DNA of 64,000 bases. Origin: Paenibacillus thermotolerans (GTDB lineage: Bacteria; Bacillota; Bacilli; Paenibacillales; YIM-B00363). The notes under the pieces are model-generated. The model saw only the letters and a list, made by a program, of their open reading frames with translations. It did no database searches and had not been told where the DNA came from. Of this stretch, positions 1 to 8,368 are shown one piece after another. The stretch covers positions 52,447-116,446 of the forward strand of contig NZ_JAQZSG010000014.1 of the NCBI RefSeq assembly GCF_028745515.1. Direction: 5' to 3'. The position numbers and the translations under genes were made by a program. Numbering within the stretch: position 1 is the first letter of the stretch; each line of letters begins with the position of its first letter.

Positions 1-2
1 AC

Positions 3-827
3 ACTCCGGACGAGGTGATCGCATTCGCGGAAAAGCATTACCATCCCGGCGTAAGAGAGTTCCATATTACGGGGGGCCATAACAATACCGTACCGTTCGA
101 ATATTATGTCAACTCGATTCGCGCACTGAAGCAGCGGTTCCCGGACGTAACGATCAAAGCGTATACCGGTGCGGAAATCGAATTTTTCTCGCGGCTGAGC
201 GGCTTGAGCATTCGGGAAGTGCTTGCCGCGCTCAAGGATGCAGGGCTCGGCTCGCTCACCGGCGGAGGCGCCGAAATATTGTCCGAGCGCTACCGCAAAA
301 AGATGTCCGTCGACAAAGCGACCAGCGAGCAGTGGCTGCAAGTGCACCGCACGGCGCATCAGCTCGGCATGAAAACGCACGCGACGATGCTATACGGCTC
401 GATTGAGACGTTGGAGGAACGTTTGGAGCATATGATCCAATTGCGCGAGCTGCAGGATGAAACGAACGGATTTATGGTGTTTATCCCGCTCGCCGTTCAA
501 CCATTGGTCAAATCCGCGAGCATCAAACGGCGCACCTCCGCATTCGAGGATATGCGGACGATTGCCATTTCTCGCTTAATGCTGGATAACTTCCCTCATA
601 TCAAGGCATATTTCATTAATATAGGAACGCAACTGACTCAGATGGCGCTGACGTTCGGAGCTTCCGACGTTCACGGCACGCTCGTGAAGGAACGCATTTC
701 GCATGCCGCCGGCGCGACCACCGAGGAAGGTCTGACGCGCGACGAGCTCGTTTGGCTCATTAAGGGAGCCGGAAGAACGGCCATCGAACGAGACACTTTC
801 TATAACGAAATCAAAGTGTACGAGTAA
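3..827 (+). CDS. mqnE: Aminofutalosine synthase MqnE (5'-truncated by window edge)
   Basis: This is the last ~274 residues of a radical SAM enzyme of the MqnE type, which joins the chorismate-derived enolpyruvyl benzoate to SAM to give aminofutalosine, an early step of the futalosine route to menaquinone. The frame is open from base 3 with no start, so the gene begins outside the window and the CxxxCxxC iron-sulfur loop is not visible. The visible part has the family run EFHITGGHNN, the YTGAEIEFF strand, and SLTGGGAEIL near the middle. The later pathway genes mqnB and mqnD lie 56 kb away in this window, which supports the call. MqnC is the nearest relative and cannot be fully excluded without the N-terminus. 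Confidence 0.85.
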   Translation, partial: TPDEVIAFAEKHYHPGVREFHITGGHNNTVPFEYYVNSIRALKQRFPDVTIKAYTGAEIEFFSRLSGLSIREVLAALKDAGLGSLTGGGAEILSERYRKKMSVDKATSEQWLQVHRTAHQLGMKTHATMLYGSIETLEERLEHMIQLRELQDETNGFMVFIPLAVQPLVKSASIKRRTSAFEDMRTIAISRLMLDNFPHIKAYFINIGTQLTQMALTFGASDVHGTLVKERISHAAGATTEEGLTRDELVWLIKGAGRTAIERDTFYNEIKVYE

Positions 828-962
828 GGATAAGCGGCTTTGCCGTCCTTTCAGGACGAAACCCGTTTACCGAAGCGACTTCAGGTGTTATATTCCGCAG
901 GATATACTTTCTGAATCGTTAAAAACCGGGAAATTAACCGCATCACGGAAAGGATTATCATC

Positions 963-2024
963 ATGCGCAAAATAGTGATTCTCGGCGGCGGATACGGCGG
1001 TTTGACCGTCGCGACCAAGCTGCTCGAGGAACGTTTCCCCGACGACTGCTCCATCACGTTGGTGGACCGTATGCCGTTTCAAGGGCTCAAAACAGAGTAT
1101 TACGCGCTCGCGGCAGGGACCGTGTCCGATGTCGATATTCGCGTCAAATTTCCGGTCGATCCGAGACTGATCCTGAAATACGGCGAAGTGGGCGGCATCG
1201 ACTTGGAGCGTAAGCTGGTGCTGATGGCCGGCAGCGACCCGTTGCCTTACGACCTGCTCGTCATCGGCTTAGGCTGTGTGGACCGGTATCACGGCATTCC
1301 CGGCGCAGAGGAATTTGCCGCGTCGATCCAGACGTTCTCCTCCAGCCGCAAAGCGTACCAGCAAGTAAACGACGTGAAGCCGTACGGGCAGGTTACCATC
1401 GTCGGCGGCGGTTTGAGCGGCGTAGAGATGGCTGCGGAGCTTCGGGAAAGCCGTCCGGACCTCAATATCCGCATCCTTGACCGAGGACCGAGCATCTTGT
1501 CGGCGTTCCCGGGAAAGGCACAGGATTATGTCCGGTCCTGGTTTTTGGAACACGATGTGGAGATGTGCGGACATATTTCGTTGACGCGGTTGGAAGGCGG
1601 CTTGCTGTATCACAACGGTCCGACCATCGAAACCGACGTCACGGTTTGGACCGCCGGAATCCAGCCGAGCCCGATCGTGCAAGCGCTGGACGTTCCGAAG
1701 GACAACATCGGACGGCTGCTGCTCAATCCGTACCACCAATTGCCCTCGCATCCGGAAGTGTTCGTTGTCGGGGACTGCGCCAGCATCCCGTTCGCGCCGA
1801 GCGGACAAGCTGCGGAAGCGCAAGGCGCCCAAATTGCGGAAGTCATCCATGCGATGTTCAAAGGGGAAACTCCTCACCTGAAGCAGATCAAGCTGAAGGG
1901 GACGCTCGGCTCGCTCGGCAAGAAAGCCGGCTTCGGCATTATGGGCAAGACGACGCTGATGGGACGCGTACCGCGGCTGCTGAAGAGCGGCGTGCTTTGG
2001 ATGTCGAAGTATCACTTGGGATAA
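963..2024 (+). CDS. NADH dehydrogenase-like FAD protein (YutJ type)
   Basis: A 353-residue pyridine nucleotide-disulfide oxidoreductase of the type-II NADH dehydrogenase family. The N-terminal FAD-binding GGGYGG lies at residues 8-13, a second Rossmann motif VGGGLSGVE near 147 for NAD(P)H, and the FAD-contacting VVGDCAS near 267. There is no dithiol motif, as expected for NDH-2. The length matches B. subtilis YutJ (about 355 residues), and the neighbours yuzB and nfuA are also YutJ neighbours in Bacillus. The likely role is electron transfer from NADH to menaquinone at the membrane face, but YutJ-type proteins are poorly characterised. It converges on yuzB with only six bases between the stops. 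Confidence 0.85.
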   Translation: MRKIVILGGGYGGLTVATKLLEERFPDDCSITLVDRMPFQGLKTEYYALAAGTVSDVDIRVKFPVDPRLILKYGEVGGIDLERKLVLMAGSDPLPYDLLVIGLGCVDRYHGIPGAEEFAASIQTFSSSRKAYQQVNDVKPYGQVTIVGGGLSGVEMAAELRESRPDLNIRILDRGPSILSAFPGKAQDYVRSWFLEHDVEMCGHISLTRLEGGLLYHNGPTIETDVTVWTAGIQPSPIVQALDVPKDNIGRLLLNPYHQLPSHPEVFVVGDCASIPFAPSGQAAEAQGAQIAEVIHAMFKGETPHLKQIKLKGTLGSLGKKAGFGIMGKTTLMGRVPRLLKSGVLWMSKYHLG

Positions 2025-2030
2025 AACGCG

Positions 2031-2288
2031 TTACTCAAGCGGAAGGCCGGACGGACCGGTCTCCGCTTCTTTTATTTTCGCCATAATGGCCTCGTACAGC
2101 TCATCCGCCGTCTCGGCGGATACGATTTCCCCGTTTACCAGCGCGTACGGATCCAAATAGCATTGCCCGCAATTTCCGAGGCAGCCGTATTCAATGACGT
2201 CGACGCCGGGGGTTTGCTTCATCCGCTTCATGACCCGGTCCGTCCCGTTGTGCATATTGCCCGCGCAAAACTCCACGATCGACCTCAT
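2031..2288 (-). CDS. yuzB: DUF1450 small cysteine protein, YuzB-like
   Basis: An 85-residue protein of the YuzB/DUF1450 family, of unknown function. It has a Cys near the N-terminus (VEFCAGN) and a cluster YGCLGNCGQCYL near residue 40, suggesting a thiol-redox or metal-binding fold, followed by the ALVNGEIV strand typical of the family. The open frame extends nine codons upstream, but AAAAGGAGG sits seven bases before the ATG at 2288, so that start is chosen. It diverges from nfuA over a 99-base gap and neighbours a YutJ-like gene, as in Bacillus. Confidence 0.8.
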   Translation of the reverse strand: MRSIVEFCAGNMHNGTDRVMKRMKQTPGVDVIEYGCLGNCGQCYLDPYALVNGEIVSAETADELYEAIMAKIKEAETGPSGLPLE

Positions 2289-2333
2289 CCGCGCCGCCTC
2301 CTTTTTATGCACCAAATGTCTTCATATCGTGCG

Positions 2334-2362
2334 TTTAACTTTCCGCAAATTTGTACTATAAT
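2334..2362 (+). promoter_or_regulatory. Candidate sigma-A promoter of nfuA
   Basis: A perfect TATAAT lies at 2357-2362, preceded at 17 bases by a weak TTTAAC (2334-2339). It is 25 bases upstream of the nfuA start. The -35 element is poor, so this is a candidate only. Confidence 0.4.
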
Positions 2363-2387
2363 AGTTGAGGAAGGGAGTTGATTTCTA

Positions 2388-2633
2388 ATGACAACGAACA
2401 CCGATAACAAAATGTACGACGAAGTGCTTGAGGTGTTGGATAAATTGCGTCCTTTCCTCCAGCGCGACGGAGGCGACGTCGAGCTTGTCGATGTGGAAGA
2501 CGGTATCGTTAAGCTGAAGCTGGTCGGCGCATGCGGCAGCTGCCCGAGCTCGACGATTACGCTGAAAGCCGGCATCGAGCGCGCGCTGATGGAGGAAATC
2601 GAGGGCGTTCAAGAGGTTATGCAGGTATTTTAA
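2388..2633 (+). CDS. nfuA: NifU C-terminal-type Fe-S carrier NfuA (YutI)
   Basis: An 81-residue single-domain NifU-like protein. The family signature GACGSCPSS, with the CxxC that holds a transferable [4Fe-4S] cluster, lies near residue 50. The start [14 protein letters not shown] is the classical N-terminal part of the domain. The gene encodes only the Nfu domain, as in Bacillus YutI, and delivers clusters to apo-enzymes; LipA encoded at 48.6 kb is a plausible client by general knowledge of the family. GAAGGGAG precedes the ATG. A strong terminator follows. Confidence 0.93.
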   Translation: MTTNTDNKMYDEVLEVLDKLRPFLQRDGGDVELVDVEDGIVKLKLVGACGSCPSSTITLKAGIERALMEEIEGVQEVMQVF

Positions 2634-2653
2634 TGTACTTCTTTAGAAAGAAG

Positions 2654-2684
2654 CCTGACAGACGACAAGTCTGTCAGGTTTTTT
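2654..2684 (+). terminator. Rho-independent terminator of nfuA
   Basis: A perfect 10-bp stem CCTGACAGAC / GTCTGTCAGG with a five-base loop is followed by six T. The stop codon of the convergent SDR gene (2674-2676) lies inside the right arm. Confidence 0.93.
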
Positions 2685-3480
2685 CTTGCGTTCCACGGAC
2701 TACATAGTTCCGGATCGGATCAAGCCCGCCCGATATTTCAATGATATTGCCCGTTACATAATCCGATTCGGGCAGGCAAAGGAACGATATGACCCGCGCC
2801 ACATCTTCGCCCGTCCCCGGCCGGCCGCGCGGCGATTCTTCGTCGCGCAGACCCTCGACCTCGCTGATTTTCCGCTCTTTATGGCTCCCTCGAATATCGC
2901 CGGGGCAAACCATATTGACCGTGATGCCGAAGGAGGCTTCCTCCACGGCAAGCGACTTCGTGAAGGAAACGAGCCCGACCTTCGCCGCCGCGTAAACGGC
3001 CCGATGCGGCCAACCGCGCGCCTCTGCCGCTCTGCCGAAGCCGAAGTGAATGATGCGCCCCCAGCCGCGGCTTCTCATTCCGGGGATGACATGGCGGTCC
3101 AGCCGCAGCACTCCGGTCAAGTTTCCTTGAATGAGCGATTCGATCTCGTCCTCATCATATTCCGCGAACTCTCTCCGCTCCCTGACGAACGGCCCTGCAT
3201 TGTTTATCAAAATATCGATTTCGCCTAACCGTTCCCGAACCTCTTCGATCATCCGCCGAACGTCGCCGCTGGAAGATACGTCTCCGCGCACAGCCGTCGC
3301 ATTCACATTCGCCCGGCGAATTTCTTCGACCAGCTGATCGGCTTCCGTCTTGCTGTTTACATAATTAACGGCAATATTGCATCCCATTTCCGCCAAGGTG
3401 AGCGCCGTAATTTTTCCAAGCCCCTTCGCACTGCCCGTAATGAGAGCGGTCCGACCGGGAAGCTCCTGCCTTCGCAGCAC
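2674..3480 (-). CDS. SDR-family oxidoreductase with atypical active site
   Basis: A 268-residue short-chain dehydrogenase/reductase. It has the cofactor loop TGSAKGLG near residue 16, NNAG near 92, the catalytic YAAAK near 165, and a C-terminal TGNIIEISGG. The catalytic serine usually sits 13 residues before the Tyr; here that stretch reads HFGFGRA, with Arg or Gly at the expected place. It may therefore be a weakened or re-purposed member. Substrate unknown. The start is GTG at 3480, eight bases after GGAGGG. It is transcribed away from the HEPN gene's 3' end with a short gap. Confidence 0.8.
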   Translation of the reverse strand: MLRRQELPGRTALITGSAKGLGKITALTLAEMGCNIAVNYVNSKTEADQLVEEIRRANVNATAVRGDVSSSGDVRRMIEEVRERLGEIDILINNAGPFVRERREFAEYDEDEIESLIQGNLTGVLRLDRHVIPGMRSRGWGRIIHFGFGRAAEARGWPHRAVYAAAKVGLVSFTKSLAVEEASFGITVNMVCPGDIRGSHKERKISEVEGLRDEESPRGRPGTGEDVARVISFLCLPESDYVTGNIIEISGGLDPIRNYVVRGTQEKT

Positions 3481-3546
3481 CGTTGCATCCCTCCGTAGAC
3501 CGGTTTACCGGTTTATGTGCCCATTTGTCCATATAACCGCAAATCG

Positions 3547-4239
3547 TCATATTGCGCGACTGCCGAAGCGAAACACTTGCTGCAGCGATTCGCAAACCAT
3601 CGCATACCCTTCCCGAAGCTTGCGGTTGTTTTCGGCCAAATCCTCGATTCTCTCGTGCTTTTCGCCTGCGAACCGGCGAATGCGGCCGTTCTCGTCGAGC
3701 AATTCCGCATTCATACCGTGGATTTCGTGATTTCGGATCAAGCGCAAATCGCTCATCGGATGCTTGTACTTATCCTTAATCTTATGCAGCTCGCGCTGAA
3801 GCTCCGCATGAACGCCCCGCTCCCGCATCCGGCGAATGACCGTGAAGTAGGAAAATCGGCTTTTGATTTCCTCGGTACGCAATTCATACAGCTCGTTCAA
3901 GAACGAACCGAGCTTGTCCAGCACAGAGAAGACGCGCACGCAGCCGTTCTCGAAAAAATACAAGTGCCTGCGGTAATCGAGCGTTTCTTCCGGCGTCATT
4001 TGGCTGACGAACGGTTGGGCGATCAATGCCGCGAATCGTTCCGAGCAGTAAACGCTTTCCTCCAGCTCGTCCAACGTGCCGGCGATGCTGCTGAGCCACA
4101 TGGACAGACGCAGCCGCCGCTCGCTCCCCGGACCGTTCTTATGTAATAACGCGTTGCGATAACGATGAATAAGTTCCATGACTTGCCGGAAAGCCCGGTC
4201 GTCCCGCCTCTCCTGCTCGCCGAACATAAAACGCAGCAA
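3547..4239 (-). CDS. HEPN-domain protein, Cthe_2314-like
   Basis: An all-alpha protein of about 230 residues resembling the Cthe_2314-like HEPN family. It holds two R-N-x3-H sequences, RNALLH near residue 30 and RNHEIH near residue 180, the pattern used by HEPN ribonucleases. No function is known for this family. The frame is open far upstream into the EamA gene, but GAAGGGGG at 4250-4257 lies ten bases before a TTG at 4239; an ATG at 4227 is the alternative. The upstream EamA stop is 18 bases before this TTG, so the two are likely co-transcribed. No obvious antitoxin partner is adjacent. Confidence 0.7.
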   Translation of the reverse strand: MLRFMFGEQERRDDRAFRQVMELIHRYRNALLHKNGPGSERRLRLSMWLSSIAGTLDELEESVYCSERFAALIAQPFVSQMTPEETLDYRRHLYFFENGCVRVFSVLDKLGSFLNELYELRTEEIKSRFSYFTVIRRMRERGVHAELQRELHKIKDKYKHPMSDLRLIRNHEIHGMNAELLDENGRIRRFAGEKHERIEDLAENNRKLREGYAMVCESLQQVFRFGSRAI

Positions 4240-4256
4240 ACGCGCGATACCCCCTT

Positions 4257-5183
4257 CTAACCCGGTTTCGCTTCCTTCATACGATCGCTTTGGATCAAAT
4301 ACATGGCGATTAAAACGGCCGCGCCGCCCGCAAGCTGATACCATCTCAGCTGCTCGCCGAACGTAACGTACCCGGCGAGCGCGGCGGACAGGGGCATCAA
4401 GTATCCGTATACGGATGCCTTGAACGGCCCGAGCCGCGACAGTCCCCAATTATGCAGCAAAAAGCCGATGAATAGCGCGACGATCGACGCATAGGCGAGT
4501 GAGAACCACCCGTCCGCCGTAACGGCGGCCAGCGCCCCCGATGGTGCGGTGAGCAGCCCGAACGGCAGCAGCACCGCGCCGCTGATACTAATTTCAATAG
4601 CGAGCAGCAGCGGTACGGGATACTTTCTGAGCAGCCCTCTCATGCCGATCATGTACACGGCCCCGAACACGCTTCGGAGCAGCAAAAGCACGTCTCCGCG
4701 CCACGTATCGGGCCCGATGCCGATCGGATTGCCGGCTACGATGAGCAGCGTGCCGCCGAACGCTAGCGGAATGCCCGCCATCGTTCTGGCAGACGGGCTC
4801 ATTTCGCGCAGCGAAAGCGCGACGATCCCGACCCAGACCGGAATCATGCCGCGGCCGAGGATGGCTGCATTCGCAGCGGTGGAATAAGGAAGCGCATAAG
4901 ACAGCACGACCTCCATCCCTGCGGACGAGAGCAGCGCATAGCCGGCAATCGGCAGCCAGTCGCGCGAATCGAACGACCATTCAAGCCGGTGTCTTCGATA
5001 ATACCAATAAGTATACGCCCATACAACCGGAGCGATACCGGCATAACGAAAAGCGTTGAACAGAACCGGATTCCATTCGATGCCCCCGATCTTCATCGGA
5101 ACGTTGTTGTAACCCCAGAGAACAAAAACCGAGATGAGCGCCAGATGCGGCAATGCGACGGTCCAGCTCCAGCTCCGGCGCAT
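4257..5183 (-). CDS. EamA/DMT-superfamily transporter
   Basis: A 308-residue membrane protein with about ten hydrophobic segments arranged as two EamA repeats. It begins with a helix carrying VLWGYNNVPMKIG and ends with the second repeat (SAALAGYVTFGEQLRWYQLAGGAAVLIAM in separate helices). This pattern is typical of drug/metabolite exporters; substrate not predictable. It lies between ctaA and the HEPN gene in the same orientation, with 29 bases to ctaA's stop. The ribosome site before the ATG is weak. Confidence 0.85.
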   Translation of the reverse strand: MRRSWSWTVALPHLALISVFVLWGYNNVPMKIGGIEWNPVLFNAFRYAGIAPVVWAYTYWYYRRHRLEWSFDSRDWLPIAGYALLSSAGMEVVLSYALPYSTAANAAILGRGMIPVWVGIVALSLREMSPSARTMAGIPLAFGGTLLIVAGNPIGIGPDTWRGDVLLLLRSVFGAVYMIGMRGLLRKYPVPLLLAIEISISGAVLLPFGLLTAPSGALAAVTADGWFSLAYASIVALFIGFLLHNWGLSRLGPFKASVYGYLMPLSAALAGYVTFGEQLRWYQLAGGAAVLIAMYLIQSDRMKEAKPG

Positions 5184-5212
5184 TCAGCCTGCCGTTTCCT
5201 TTCCGTTTCCCC

Positions 5213-6136
5213 TCATGAATCGTAGCTCCCCCGACCGGCCGCTCTTGTCGAGATGCCGAGATAAACTAAAACCGCAAACAGCAGCGAAACCAATATCGTG
5301 TGCAGCAACGTGCCGAATACGTACCATTCGGTTCCCATCAAAGCCATGAGCAGCGCACCGCTGGCGATTTGCCCCGTTACGAAAGCGAAGGCGAGATTGG
5401 CGCCGTTGCGGATCAATCGGTTGGAAGCGAACTTGCTCCTAGCTATAAAAGCCAGCACCAGTACGATAAAGAACAAGGCGTAAGCGGCCATCCGGTGCGC
5501 AAATGCGATGGCTGTCGCCCCTTCCAGCGCCGGGACCAGCGTATTGTTGCATAGAGGGAAGCCGAAGCAGCCGCCGCCGGATTCCGTGTGGGCGACATAG
5601 GCGCCGGAATATACGACAAGGTAGGCGTAAATGGCGGTCAGCCAGACGGCGGTTTGGAACCATTTCGGCACCGGAATCGCGCTTGCCTTCCGGCCGGCTG
5701 CCCCCCGCTCGGCCTGCCGTATGGCGACGACCAGCATGAATGTAAAAGTAAACGCAATCAATGATATGCCGAAATGGAGCGCCAATATTTCATCCGATTG
5801 CGGGTTTTTCACCTGCGCCGCCCCCAGCAGCGCTTGGACGATCGTAAACAGCAGCGCCCCGCCCGCGTAAAACCTGGCGTCCTTTCTCTTCACGTAGGCG
5901 AACGTTGCGATCGTCGAAGCGAGAATGACGAGGCCGACGACCCCGGTCACTGCCCGGTGGCTGTATTCAATCATCGATTCTACCGTATAAGCCGGTACAA
6001 ACTTCCCGCGGCACAGCGGCCAATCGTCTCCGCAGCCGCGCCCCGATTCGGTTTGCGAAACGGTAACTCCCATCATAAGTATAAGAAACATCCCGATGCA
6101 CGCAGCCATTGCCAATGTTTTGACCGATTTTTTCAT
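5213..6136 (-). CDS. ctaA: Haem A synthase CtaA
   Basis: An integral membrane protein of about 307 residues with eight predicted helices that converts haem O to haem A for aa3-type oxidases. Four conserved haem-ligand histidines are visible: EYSHR, ALHFG, FAHRM and LLHTI. Both extracytoplasmic cysteine pairs are present, GCGDDWPLC near residue 35 and GCFGFPLC near 190, as in the Bacillus type. The open frame begins at a GTG at 6148, but the ATG at 6136 has GGTGA eight bases upstream and is preferred. A TATAAT-like hexamer lies about 40 bases upstream. CtaB and Sco, from the same assembly pathway, are 14 kb away. Confidence 0.93.
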   Translation of the reverse strand: MKKSVKTLAMAACIGMFLILMMGVTVSQTESGRGCGDDWPLCRGKFVPAYTVESMIEYSHRAVTGVVGLVILASTIATFAYVKRKDARFYAGGALLFTIVQALLGAAQVKNPQSDEILALHFGISLIAFTFTFMLVVAIRQAERGAAGRKASAIPVPKWFQTAVWLTAIYAYLVVYSGAYVAHTESGGGCFGFPLCNNTLVPALEGATAIAFAHRMAAYALFFIVLVLAFIARSKFASNRLIRNGANLAFAFVTGQIASGALLMALMGTEWYVFGTLLHTILVSLLFAVLVYLGISTRAAGRGSYDS

Positions 6137-6243
6137 GAATAAAGTCACCGCTTCTCTTCATACTTGTTGCTCCTGTCATTATAAACGATTACCGCGGCGA
6201 TCCGCCATGTTTCGCGGTGTTACGGGGGACAAGTTCATCGAAA

Positions 6244-6279
6244 GTTCAAAAAGAAACAGCGCCGGAAGCTCCGGCGCTG
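6244..6279 (-). terminator. Terminator of the thioredoxin operon
   Basis: A perfect 10-bp stem CAGCGCCGGA / TCCGGCGCTG with a three-base loop is followed on the minus strand by a T-rich run (TTTCTTTTT). It lies 15 bases after the thioredoxin stop. Confidence 0.88.
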
Positions 6280-6293
6280 CTGTACCACCCGTA

Positions 6294-6638
6294 TTATTTG
6301 TTCAATTGCGCGGACACCTGGACGACCCTGTCGAGAAACTCCTCGATTTCCTCCCGCGTCTTCCGCAGCTTGCTGACAAACCGAATCGTCTCATTCCCGT
6401 TCATAAAGGCGATGAAGCTCGGAATGCCAAGCACGTTGTACTCTTCGCCAAGCTCGGGGAACGCATCGCGGTCAACTACAACGAACTGCATTCGATCCGA
6501 ATAATTGTCCGCTACTTCCGGCATGAACGGATTCATAAAGTGGCAATCCTTGCACCAATCGGCCTTAAAAATAGCTACCGTCGGTTTCGGGGAAGCGATG
6601 CTTTCGCGAAATTGCTCTACACTGGTTATCGGTTTCAT
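6294..6638 (-). CDS. Thioredoxin-family protein (YtpP-like)
   Basis: A 114-residue soluble thioredoxin-fold protein. The redox motif WCKDC lies near residue 28 and the conserved cis-proline in LGIPSF near residue 73. It differs from canonical thioredoxin (WCGPC) and resembles the Bacillus YtpP/YdfQ type. No signal peptide is seen, so it is probably cytoplasmic. It starts seven bases after the stop of the upstream lipoprotein gene, so the two form an operon ending at the terminator at 6244. Confidence 0.85.
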   Translation of the reverse strand: MKPITSVEQFRESIASPKPTVAIFKADWCKDCHFMNPFMPEVADNYSDRMQFVVVDRDAFPELGEEYNVLGIPSFIAFMNGNETIRFVSKLRKTREEIEEFLDRVVQVSAQLNK

Positions 6639-6645
6639 CGTTTCA

Positions 6646-8199
6646 TCAAAACTCCTTTGTAATCGTTAAAAATCCTTCGGAGTCCCACTGTGCCGTACCG
6701 CCCAACGCTTTGACGATAAACGCGAACGGAACGAAGGTCGTTCCCTCAATACGCTCCGGCGCTTCGGTCAGGGCGACCGTCTTGCCGTTCACCGTCGCTT
6801 GCTTGCTGCCGATCGTAAGCACGATCGTAATATTTTCGACTTCGTCCTTCACGGTAACGGTTTGCGCTTTGCCGTCCCATGTAACGACCGTATCGAGCTC
6901 CTCGCTGACGTACCGGACGGGAACCATCGTCGTACCTACGCCCTTCAAATATGGAGAGAAGCCGTCCGTTACGCGCGGGTCGTCGCCCGTCGCCAGAACG
7001 AACGTGTGCGTCGTTGCTTTCAAATCCTTCTTAAGCAGCTCATACAGCACCGAGCCGGGCTCCAGGTTTGCAAGCCGCTCCCTCGGCTTCACGTCCGCCT
7101 TCCACTCATAGACTTCCCCGTTGTACGCATCCGCTTTCACGTCGCCGTCCAAATTCCATTGCCTTGCGGAGGCGCCGATCCGGAACGCCTTGATTCCATC
7201 GGTGCTTTCCGTCTCCGCCGGCGAAATAACGGCATTCAAATCGTAACCGACCGGCGTCGTGCCGCTGAGCAGCACATCCAATTGAAGCTTCGTATCGTCG
7301 CCGAAGAGCGCCCCGACCTCGGACGCGTCGACCTCCGGCTTTTCGAGCTCGGCCGCCAGATCGGTCAGCACCGGTTTCATCGCTTCATAGAAAAACTCAA
7401 CAGCCAAAGTCTTATTATTGAGCGCCATCGTCAGCATTTCATCCGGCTCCTCCGCCTGCTCGTTCATCTCTTCGAGCATCGGCTTCAGCGCGTCATAGAG
7501 CGAGCCGATCAGCTGCTTCAAGCCTTCCTCGTCCTTTGCGATATTTTGGAGCAGCTGGATGGCAAGCTCCGTCAGCTCTTGTGCGCCGACCTCAAGGCTT
7601 ATCTTCGTCAGCTGGGCCTGCTGCCCGTTCAGCGTTTCGGTTACGGCAGACGCCTGAATTTGCTTCGGATTCGGCGCATTGCGCAGGAAGAAGGTGAGGA
7701 CGGCTTTGGATACCGCCTTATTCGCTTCGCTTCCCGGCTCCAAGAACGTCCCCAAGATGCCGGCCTCTTCGATGCCCGTAACGAAATCCTGTCCGCCGGA
7801 AGCCGGATTCGTATCAAACAAGAACGGCTTCTTTGCGCCTTCGGCATCGATCACAACCGTTGTGCCGTTCACGAACATTTCGAACGGAACCGTTCCCCTC
7901 GGAATCGTCAGCGTTCCTTTGGCGGAAGCCGAAGTCGCGCTTTCGGATTTCAGCTCGTCGAGGCGAAGCTTGCCGCTTCCGAACGTTTGAAGCATCTTTT
8001 CCGTTTCCTCATCCGGCTTTTGGCTTTCATCCCTTATAAATTCCCATTGAAGCTGGAAAGTTCCTTCACTGGAATCGTGGTTTATCGAAGATACCAGCGC
8101 CTCGTTGAGATTCACTCCGCCGACGCTTTCGCAGCCGGCCATAGCCAGCATAGATACGACTAGAATCGCAGCCAGCCAAAAACGTTTCCCCAATTTCAT
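6646..8199 (-). CDS. Lipoprotein with copper amine oxidase N-terminal-like (stalk) domain
   Basis: A 517-residue predicted lipoprotein. The signal peptide ends in the lipobox LAMAGC near residue 22. A long alpha-rich middle region with acidic Glu/Asp runs follows. The C-terminal ~110 residues carry the paired stalk repeats typical of the copper amine oxidase N-terminal domain in Paenibacillaceae (GTTMVPVRYVSE and GTTFVPFAFIVKALGG). Such domains are thought to bind the cell wall or surface; no enzymatic part is visible. The ATG at 8199 follows GGAAGG; an upstream in-frame start lacks a ribosome site. Confidence 0.8.
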   Translation of the reverse strand: MKLGKRFWLAAILVVSMLAMAGCESVGGVNLNEALVSSINHDSSEGTFQLQWEFIRDESQKPDEETEKMLQTFGSGKLRLDELKSESATSASAKGTLTIPRGTVPFEMFVNGTTVVIDAEGAKKPFLFDTNPASGGQDFVTGIEEAGILGTFLEPGSEANKAVSKAVLTFFLRNAPNPKQIQASAVTETLNGQQAQLTKISLEVGAQELTELAIQLLQNIAKDEEGLKQLIGSLYDALKPMLEEMNEQAEEPDEMLTMALNNKTLAVEFFYEAMKPVLTDLAAELEKPEVDASEVGALFGDDTKLQLDVLLSGTTPVGYDLNAVISPAETESTDGIKAFRIGASARQWNLDGDVKADAYNGEVYEWKADVKPRERLANLEPGSVLYELLKKDLKATTHTFVLATGDDPRVTDGFSPYLKGVGTTMVPVRYVSEELDTVVTWDGKAQTVTVKDEVENITIVLTIGSKQATVNGKTVALTEAPERIEGTTFVPFAFIVKALGGTAQWDSEGFLTITKEF

Positions 8200-8368
8200 T
8201 TCATTTCCTTCCTCTCCACATATTTCTCCCATCCACGATTATACTGGTTTTCCTGAACAATTCATATGTTAAAAGCAACACATTTCATAAAGAACGCCAC
8301 ATATCATGCGGCTCTAAATGAAAGGAAACACTGGTATAAACGGTTAATGAGCGGAGGGGTGCATTGGC

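Noticed and set aside
3240..3310. Short plus-strand frames across the SDR gene
   Set aside because: They are shadows of the SDR reading frame with no start signals.
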